Below are positions 56,946-64,000 of a DNA stretch of 64,000 bases, one piece after another. Position 1 is the stretch's first letter. Every line of letters begins with the position of its first letter. Under the pieces are notes generated by a model, which ran no database searches, was not told the DNA's origin, and saw only the letters and a program-made list of their open reading frames with translations. The stretch lies in the NCBI GenBank assembly GCA_037974335.1, contig CM075760.1, positions 62,502,515 to 62,566,514 on the forward strand. The letters run 5' to 3'. Both the position numbers and the translations under genes were made by a program. Origin of the DNA: Prionace glauca. Taxonomy: Eukaryota; Chordata; Chondrichthyes; Carcharhiniformes; Carcharhinidae.

Positions 56946-57061
56946 TGTTGGTCATTCCCTTTCTCCTCTGAATGTGCAGGTAAAATGAATCCATGTGTCT
57001 TATCGCAGGGAGGAATTCAATGGGAGGGAAGAGAACTGACAACCAGAAGCCCAAAGATCCA

Positions 57062-57865
57062 ATATTTTCCACTCAGTCATCAATAACACCATTCCCAGCT
57101 GCAACTCCTTCCAAATATTGTGATCCATTTCCCTCAGGATCTGCCCCAAGATTTAATATTTACCTTCTTTTCTCGTCATTTTGAAATTCGCTTCAATACC
57201 CAACATAAATTGAATTGCAAACCTGAAGGTTGACCTTGGGAAACAAGTCTCTGGGTAAAACAGATGCTCATTTCCAGATTCACAGCACTCGGCGTTTCAC
57301 GCAGATGGAAGAATTTAACACTGAAAAGTTTTGGAAACTTGGTGTGAATATTGACTGTGATTCACTCAGGTATTGTGCAAATGCTGCTCGATAGTTCAGT
57401 GAGAGGGATATAATCGATGTACGTTTTGCTGAGCTTGTGTTCGGTGTACTGGGAGGCTTCAACCGGGTTGAATTTTGTGTCCCAGGGATATGCAGTAATC
57501 CACTGATTGAAGCTGCAGTCGCGGGGAACGTAGACAGGAAATCAGAATTAAATGGTTTTATTTAACCGGGATTCCTTTTTTTCAATATTCCACTTCCTCC
57601 TTCTTTGGCCATTAGTTTATTTTTCTAATGTAATTTTAAAAGAATAGCCACTGTTAAGTTCTGGACACTAAGCAACTGATCTCCGCAATTATCATTACAG
57701 CTTTTCTTCCTTTACTTTCCTTGAACAGGCTGTATCAGAAAGGAAGACTGATACAGCTGCTGCTTGGGAGCTCAAAATAGACTGGAGTCTACGCTGGAGA
57801 TGTCTATGCAAGCGTGTCAGGTAATTGTTCCATCCTATGTTGCTGAGTGTTTATCACAGATGGAT
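57062..57865. other. Intergenic; diverged unit end then unrecognised
   Basis: 57062-57220 continues the similarity to 13470-13630 (ccatttccctcaggat ...). The rest has no recognised feature. Confidence 0.45.
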
Positions 57866-57867
57866 AT

Positions 57868-58376
57868 TTACAGATGGAGGTTTACTCGGCTGATACCGGA
57901 GTTGAGGGGATTGAGCTATGAGGAGAGGCTGAATAAACTAGGCTTGTACTCGTTAGAGTTTAGAAGAATGAGGGGAGATCTCATTGAGACGTATAAGATG
58001 ATGAATGGGATGGATAGGATAGAGGTGGAGAGACTGTTCCCGCTCAAAAAAGACAGTAGGACTAGGGGGCACAGCCTCAAGATAAAGGGGGGGGCGGTTT
58101 AGAACAGAGTTGAGGAGGAACTTCTTCACTCAAAGGGTGGTGAATCTCTGGAATTCTCTGCCCGTTGAAGTGGTGGAGGCTGCCTCGCTAAATATTTTTA
58201 AGAAACGGGTTGATGGGTTTTTGATAAGAGAAGGGATTAAGGGTTATGGGGAGAGGGTGGGAAGGTGGAGCTGAGTCACGACAGATCAGCCATGATCTTA
58301 TTGAATGGCGGGGCAGGCTCGAAGGGCCAGATGGCCTACTCCTGCTCCTATTTCTTATGTTCTTATGTTCTTATAT
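57868..58376 (+). mobile_element. CR1-type LINE, 3' 500 bases
   Basis: Starts inside the RT C-terminal region ('FTRLIPELRGLSYEERLNKL'), frame broken at a G run near 58088 (ggggggg), and ends in TTATGTTC repeats. Same young subfamily as the 61.4-kb copy. Confidence 0.9.
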
Positions 58377-58379
58377 GAA

Positions 58380-58900
58380 TAGTGGATCGATGAACAGGGT
58401 TTTCTGATCGATTGCCCGTAGACTGTGAAACAGTGCTGTAATAAATGGGGAACGGCATGCCATGACACAGAAAGAGGCATGAGATAAGTCAACAGGACAT
58501 GGGAAACTGCTCAGTTTTGTTTCATCATTGAGTACAAGCAGACAATTAGTTTATGCATCAAGGGGAAGCTCGGTCATTTGTGCAGGGACGTTGTGCAACA
58601 TTTCTTGTCATTCAGTTATCTAAATTTTACTATTTCATGTCTTTTCTTGTTTTGCCATTAACTGTTTTCTTTTCCCCCTGTTTTCTTGTCTGTTCATTGT
58701 TACTTCTTTATTTGATGTTATTTCCTATTTTTGTTCGCCTTATTCCCTTCAGAATCCCCGGATTCCCTACATATCGGGTTCCTTGGTAACAGTGAGCAGA
58801 TTTCAGCTTGTGTGTGTGTATCATTGAGTTTCATTAGGTTTCAGTTTTTCATTCTGTGTGTCCGTACAAATTTCTGGCATTCAGGCTTTGTTTTTAAGGC
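58380..58900. other. Intergenic, T-rich
   Basis: No recognised feature. Confidence 0.35.
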
Positions 58901-58904
58901 CGGA

Positions 58905-59095
58905 TTATTTCATGAGGATAGGTTAGAGAGACAAGGTTTATATCCACTGGAATTCAGAATAAGAGTAGGCTACTTGATTGATATGATAAAATACAAAGGG
59001 GTCTTCACAAGGTGGACGTGAAGAGGGTAGTTCCTCTTCTGGGTGAATCTAAAACTAGGTATCACTGTTTCAAAATAGGGAATCGTCCATTTAAA
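58905..59095 (+). mobile_element. Old CR1-like LINE fragment
   Basis: 'EDRLERQGLYPLEFRI' followed by 'GYLIDMIKYKGV' and 'gtagttcctcttctgggtga'; highly diverged. Confidence 0.6.
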
Positions 59096-60060
59096 ATAGC
59101 ACTGCACCAAAGCCTCCACTAATGTGTGTCTGTATTTATAAATACTCACCTGCAGCAATGTCCTTCCTTGGTGTGTCTCTGCATCATTCACTGCTCTCAG
59201 GCCGCATTCATCTTGGTCCCTCAGTTGGATTGTTTCTGTATCATTCCACTTAAAATCACTCTTGCCTATGTCAATGTCTTTTATATCTCTCTCAAAGTGT
59301 ATAGGTGCACTGGGTGATATAGGAAGTGTACAGCTCAGGGAGTAAGGACATACTTGCCTGCATAGCACAGTTGATCAAATGTTTAGACATGGAGAGTTAG
59401 CGAGCACTGAGCCGATGCCCTGCTGAGGTCTCATTCAGCCACCTAGTCTTTGAAATTACTTAAACATTAACCAGAGGGACCAGACAGTGACAGACTGATC
59501 CACTGAAGGATTCCTAAAACAGCTCCACGGCTAAATGTCTCAGATGTTGCAGCATTGAATACAGGAAGCCATTGAGCGGATGCACAGACTGGGCCACACT
59601 CACCTGCATAGGCACATTGCTGTTTTTAACAGGAACTATGCACAGTGATAGAAAAACACACCTTTCAAGTTATCACCAGTTTACATTTGTATCTTGCTCA
59701 GACCTGCCTTACAGTCACATTCTTTGACCTGCTGCATTATTTTGATCGCTGCTTGTTTCTCGGTTCTCAGATTGAACTGTTTTTAGACATACATTTCTCC
59801 CCACCTGTTCTATCTTGTGTTCCCTCCCTCAACCTCATCTTCATCACTCCCTGTGTCAGCCGGAGATATCCCCTACCGTCCAGCCCCCTTTTCTATCGTC
59901 CCATTCCCGGGTTAAATCTCACAGCTCCGGAATCTATGAGCTGCTGTCAGGCAGCTTTGAAACATTTTTAAATCTGAGGAACCTTTATTTGGTGAAACTG
60001 ATCTTCCCAGACAAGCCTGAATTGAAGAAAATAACAATTGGAAACGAAACATAAACTCTT
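59096..60060. other. Intergenic, no gene recognised
   Basis: No V exon, receptor or tRNA found. Confidence 0.35.
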
Positions 60061-60065
60061 TAACT

Positions 60066-60102
60066 AGTAGCTGCTCTCTCTCTCTCTCTCTCTCTCTCTT
60101 TC
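60066..60102. repeat. (CT)n microsatellite
   Basis: About 16 CT units downstream of V gene E. Confidence 0.95.
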
Positions 60103-60315
60103 GCTGATTAACCTTTCAGTCTGATGGGATTCTGCTGTGTGTTGTCTCAGCCGATCCTGGATTGAATTGGGTGACAGTTTGATTTGAGGTTAATGTGGTT
60201 TCCTCTGGGTTGTGTCTGAGCGGCTGACAGCGCCGCTGCTCAATCTGACTGTTACTTTCTGCGATTCTCCACACAAACCTCAACAGATTGGAGCACCCAA
60301 TGATAGGTGTGAAGC

Positions 60316-60354
60316 AATTTTTGTACGGGGCTGAGACTGATTTCTATCACTGTG
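60316..60354 (-). other. 23-bp RSS of V gene E
   Basis: On minus: heptamer CACAGTG (60348-60354), 23-base spacer, nonamer ACAAAAATT (60316-60324). Confidence 0.95.
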
Positions 60355-60926
60355 AGTCTGAAAGCGCAGTAATAGCGGCCAGCGTCAGTCAGCTGTAGCC
60401 TCCAGATGGTTAAAGTAGTTAATTTAGCCGAGGTCTGGAGACCAGAAAAGAAACGGGATTCAAAACCTTCCCCTCTGTCTGCTTGTTCTGTATTCCAGGA
60501 TTTTTTCCATATAATGAACTGCAAGTCTTTCTGTGGCTGCTGTCTGTACCAATATAAAACATAGTCGCTTGCTGTAGTGCTGTAGGTACATCGGATAGTC
60601 ACCGTTTCACCTTCTCTCCCCTCTGAAGACTGCGGCTGAGAAACAGAGTCTCCATCACTCGGATCTGTAAAATGTTCAAAAAGAAGAAAAAAAATCTAAG
60701 TGTTGGACGTGCTGCTGAAATAATATTAACACTTTATATTCACCGCGACATAACTGGAGTTATGAAATAAAAACAAATGATGGTGGAAATACACAGCAGG
60801 GTCAAGAACCACCACTGGGGAGAAGCAGAGCTAAAGGTTCAGATCGCGATAACATTTAACCAGATTGGAGTCATCCTTACTGATAAGAAACAGCCCGAAC
60901 ACAATGCAGACAGTGAGGAACTCCAT
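60355..60926 (-). CDS. T-cell receptor V gene E (alpha/delta-type)
   Basis: Minus strand. Leader exon 60881-60926 (MEFLTVCIVFGLFLI plus one base, gtaagg donor); V exon 60355-60664 after a tttacag acceptor, phase 1. Marks: 'GDSVSQPQSS', first Cys in 'ETVTIRC', 'VLYWYRQQPQKDLQFI', 'SRFFSGLQTSAKLTTLTIW', 'DAGRYYCAFR'. The ATG sits in a good initiation context (gccaccatgg). The frame is open and the RSS canonical apart from the nonamer end. It faces left, the same way as gene C and the partial V gene at the right edge. Likely functional. Confidence 0.92.
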
Positions 60927-60996
60927 GGTGGCTGCAGAGCCCGGGGCTGTGACTAACCTTTAAAACTCCGAGCACTGCCGGAACAGAATCTGTTTT

Positions 60997-61030
60997 TAAC
61001 GTCACTTTCTGATCTCAAAGTTCCCGTCCA
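60997..61030 (-). promoter_or_regulatory. Decamer-like and CCAAT sites of V gene E
   Basis: On minus 'agtgacgtta' (60997-61006) matches AGTGAYRTCA at 9 of 10, about 70-80 bases upstream of the leader; a CCAAT lies near 61027 on +. Confidence 0.5.
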
Positions 61031-61272
61031 ATCAACAATTTACAATCTACCCGTCATAGATTGAGATAAGGTATCAATGAGTTTCAGTGATCAGCTGAAG
61101 CTCTTTGACCTTCACTATTACATATCTGAGACTCAGTGACTGAGTGGGTACAGTGTGTGGTGAGAGGGAAGAATCAGCTTCACTGACAGGGCCATAAGAG
61201 ATATCAGCATAATTAAGCCATTCGGCCCATTCGTGTCCATTCCACCATTCAATCGTGGCCGATATGTTTAAA

Positions 61273-61350
61273 ATCCCTGCAGAATCAGAGAATCCCTACA
61301 GTGCACAAGGAGGCCATTCGGCCCATCGAGCCTGAACCGGCCCAATCCTG
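61273..61350 (-). mobile_element. V-SINE tail fragment
   Basis: 'gaatccctacagtgcacaag' and 'aggccattcggcccatcgag' are the reverse 3' end of a V-SINE, directly left of the long CR1. Confidence 0.65.
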
Positions 61351-61364
61351 AACCGGACACTCCA

Positions 61365-63022
61365 AGGTCTTAATGATATTACTGTTACTAGAGAGGTGGT
61401 GCTCGACAGACTGGAGGGGCTGATTGTGGACAAGTCCCCAGGACCGGATGGAATGCATCCGAGGTTTCTGAAAGAAATGGCGGAGGTGATAGTGGATGCC
61501 TTGGTGGTTATTTTCCAGACGTCGCTGGATTCCGGGGAAGTGCCGGAAGATTGGAAAACGGCTAATGTTACGCCGTTGTTTAAGAAGGGTGCCAGGCAAA
61601 AGGCAGGGAATTATAGGCCGGTTAGTTTAACGTCTGTGGTAGGTAAAATGTTAGAATCCGTCATTAAGGAGGAAATAGCGAGGCATCTTGAGGGGAATTG
61701 CTTGATAGGGCGGACGCAACACGGTTTCATTAAAGGGAAGTCGTGTCTGACAAATTTACTGGAGTTCTATGAGGATGTGTCGAGGGCGGTGGATAGAGGA
61801 GAGCCGGTGGATGTGTTCTTTCTGGATTTTCAGAAGGCGTTTAACAAGGTACCTCACAAGAAGTTATTGCAGAAGGTCAGGGGACATGGAGTTGGGGGTA
61901 GGGTGTTAGCGTGGATAGAGGATTGGTTGTCAAATAGGAGGCAGAGAGTGGGGGTCAATGGGTGCTATTCGGATTGGCGGTTGGTGACTAGTGGGGTGCC
62001 CCAGGGGTCGGTGCTAGGACCTCAGCTTTTTACCATTTCTATAGATGATCTGGAGGAGGGAACTGAGTGCAGGGTGTCGAAATTTGCTGATGACACCAAG
62101 ATTGGGGGAAAGGCAAATTGTGCGGAGGGTGTGGAGAGTCTGCAGAAGGATCTAGATCGGCTGGGCGAATGGGCCAGGAAATGGCAAATGGAATTTAATG
62201 TTGGCAATGTGAGGTGGTCCACTTTGGTAGGAGGAATGGTAGGAAGGACTATTACTTACGTGGCGAAAAACTGCAGCAGGCGACGGTGCAGAGGGATCTC
62301 GGGGTCCTTGTGCATGAGTCGCAAAAACCCAGCTTGCAGGTGCAGCAGGTGGTCAGGAAGGCGAATGGGCTACTGGCCTTCATAGCGAGGGGGATTGAAT
62401 ATAAAAGTAGGGAGGTCTTGCTGCAGCTGTATAGGGCATTGGTGAGGCCGCAGCTGGAGTACTGTGTGCAGTTTTGGGCGCCGCACCTGCGCAAGGATAT
62501 TTTGGCCCTGGAGGGAGTGCAGAGGAGGTTTACTAGGCTGACACCAGAGTTGAGGGGATTGAGCTATGAGGAGAGGCTGAATAAACTAGGCTTGTACTCG
62601 TTAGAGTTTAGAAGAATGAGGGGAGATCTCATTGAGACGTATAAGATGATGAATGGGATGGATAGGATAGAAGTGGAGAGACTCTTCCCGCTCAGAAAAG
62701 TCAGTAGGACTAGGGGTCACAGCCTCAAGATAAAGGGGAGGCGGTTTAGAATGGAGTTGAGGAGGAACTTCTTCACTCAAAGGGTGGTGAATCTCTGGAA
62801 TTCTCTGCCCGTTGAAGTGGTGGAGGCTGCCTCGCTAAATATTTTTAAGAAGCAGGTTGATGAGTTTTTGATAAGAGAAGGGATTAAGGATTATGGGGAG
62901 AGGGCGGGAAGGTAGAACTGAGCCACGACAGATCAGCCATGATCTTATTGAATGGCGGGGCAGGCTCGAAGGGCTAGATGGCCTACTCCTGCTCCTATTT
63001 CTTATGTTCTTATGTTCTTATG
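61365..63022 (+). mobile_element. CR1-type LINE with long RT frame
   Basis: The most complete LINE here, about 1.66 kb, lacking its 5' half (endonuclease domain absent). The RT is readable from '[15 protein letters not shown]' through '[19 protein letters not shown]' (first catalytic Asp), '[13 protein letters not shown]', 'KFADDTKIG' (catalytic FADD) and '[11 protein letters not shown]'. A one-base loss near 62206 shifts the frame, after which '[19 protein letters not shown]' to 'FFTQRVVNLWNSLPVEVVEA' continues to a stop near 62915. It ends in TTATGTTC repeats (to about 63022). Few differences from the 15.5-, 30.1- and 57.9-kb copies suggest recent activity of the family. Confidence 0.92.
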
Positions 63023-63268
63023 TTGATTGGGTTGATTAGCCACGGTAAGTTGCTCCGTAATGTCAGGGGGATTAGAAGGTAAAGGTATGGGTTACGGGGA
63101 TAGCACGGGACCTGGGTGGGATTGTTGTCGGTGCAGGCTCGATGGGCCAAATGGCCTCTTCCTGCACTGTAGGGATTGTATTCTCGGATTCAATCCCACC
63201 CAAGCCTATTCCTGTAACGCCACATATTTACCAGGCCATCCCCCTGACTCTAGGGTCAATTTGCCATG
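63022..63268. mobile_element. Two V-SINE tails in inverted orientation
   Basis: 63022-63182 is the plus-strand tail (gattgggttgattagccacg ... cactgtagggattgta). 63183-63268 is a reverse tail piece (tcaatcccacccaagcctat ... gggtcaatttgccatgg). Together they could form a hairpin in RNA. Confidence 0.65.
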
Positions 63269-63596
63269 GCAGGTGAAACTAGAATTAGGGGGCATAGCTC
63301 AAAGTAAAGGGAAGCAGACTTAGGACTGAGTTAAGAAGGAACTTCTTTACAGAAAGGTTTATGAATCTGTGGAATTCACTGCCCAGTGAAGCAGTTGAGG
63401 GTGCTTCACTGAATGTTTTTTTAAGGCAAAGATAGATAAATTTTGGACGGTAAAGGTATTAACGTTTGTGGTGAGTGGGCGAGTAAGTGGAGCTGAGTCC
63501 ACGAAATGATCAGCCATGGTCTTACTCAATGGTGGAGAAGGCTCGAGGGGCCAAATGGCCTGGTCCTGCTCCTGCTCTTATGTTCTTATGTCTTCG
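63268..63596 (+). mobile_element. CR1-like LINE 3' fragment
   Basis: 'gaactagaattag'-type start, 'ttaagaaggaacttctttac', 'tggaattcactgcccagtga', 'aatggtggagaaggctcgag' and the TTATGTTC-type tail. Older than the 61.4-kb copy. Confidence 0.75.
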
Positions 63597-63599
63597 TGT

Positions 63600-63966
63600 G
63601 TCTTATTTACCCTGAACACTCACAAATCTATCAACTGGCTTCAAAAACTAAACGATTGAACATCTACCATCGTTATGAAACAGAAGGCATTTAAGCGAAT
63701 GTTGTTGATTTCACGGATTTTAATCTTTGAGATGGAAGACTGATGGGTGTTATTTAATGTTGTGATAACAGCTCCAGAGTATTTCATTTAGAGAATCGTT
63801 CGTAAGCCACAGAAACAACTATTTTGCATAGAATGACACAAGTTCAGCACTGCAGAAATAGATCATTTTGGCTCGCTGCTCTTTATAATATTTCTTTGTT
63901 TATATTAACAGTTCACTATCTGCGTCAGATATCTGACTCAGTGAGAGGAAGTGAGATGTCTTTGCT
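63600..63966. other. Intergenic, no gene recognised
   Basis: AT-rich; nothing recognised before the edge RSS. Confidence 0.35.
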
Positions 63967-64000
63967 GGTTTTTGTACGGACTAACTGTGCCTCTGTAACA
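63967..64000 (-). other. Partial 23-bp RSS of a sixth V gene at window edge
   Basis: On minus the nonamer reads ACAAAAACC (63967-63975), the exact consensus. Exactly 23 bases later the last two bases of the window (ca) fit the end of a reversed CACAGTG heptamer. The V exon itself would lie beyond 64000 on the minus strand. Confidence 0.6.

Larger units (their letters stand above)
51660..57061 (+). repeat. Segmental duplication block, copy B
   Basis: Second copy of the block at 27058-33453, same orientation, about 24.6 kb downstream. Holds V gene B, tRNA-Glu relic, LINE pieces and tRNA-Asn relic. It lacks the 1.15-kb CR1 of copy A and has its own 150-base CR1 end. Confidence 0.88.

Overview
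The window looks like nuclear DNA of a cartilaginous fish, most likely a shark or other elasmobranch. Genes carry GT-AG introns. There are V-SINE copies with the conserved central V domain, as in the elasmobranch HE1 family. CR1-type LINE copies end in repeated TTATGTTC units. Eukaryotic tRNA genes with internal A and B boxes are also present. I infer the species group from repeats and gene families; no species can be named from sequence alone.

Layout. 1-3 kb: a C2H2 zinc-finger array whose upstream fingers have decayed. 4.2-6.2 kb: two CpG-rich, CCAAT-rich promoter-like regions with no recognisable gene attached, separated by a retroposon headed by U2 snRNA sequence. 8.7-22.3 kb: a tRNA region with intact-looking tRNA-Val, Glu, Asn (two), Gly, Gln, Leu and Phe plus several tRNA pseudogenes, lying within direct and inverted duplications. 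23.4-24.9 kb (+) and 35.4-38.1 kb (-): two two-exon GPCR genes of the GPR139-like type. 28.6-60.9 kb: five intact-looking T-cell-receptor variable genes, three on + and two on -. Each has a leader exon, a phase-1 intron, an Ig V exon and a recombination signal with a 23-bp spacer. A V relic lies near 49.0 kb and the RSS of a further minus-strand V gene appears at the right edge. The 23-bp spacer and framework motifs suit a TCR alpha/delta V array, but no D, J or C segment is present, so the locus assignment is inference.

A block of about 5.2 kb holding one V gene, a tRNA-Glu relic and a tRNA-Asn relic occurs twice (27.06-33.45 and 51.66-57.06 kb). The two copies were later hit by different CR1 insertions. 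Their V exons have identical frameworks, and every amino-acid difference lies in CDR1, CDR2 or the start of CDR3. This is the strongest evolutionary signal in the window.

How it works together: the V genes would be joined to (D)J segments outside the window by RAG cutting at their RSSs, by deletion or inversion depending on orientation. CRE/decamer-like motifs lie upstream of the leader exons. The GPR139-like receptors and tRNA genes are embedded passengers, comparable in position to the olfactory receptor genes inside mammalian TCR alpha/delta loci. Much of the rest is CR1 and V-SINE debris, simple repeats and sequence in which I recognise nothing.
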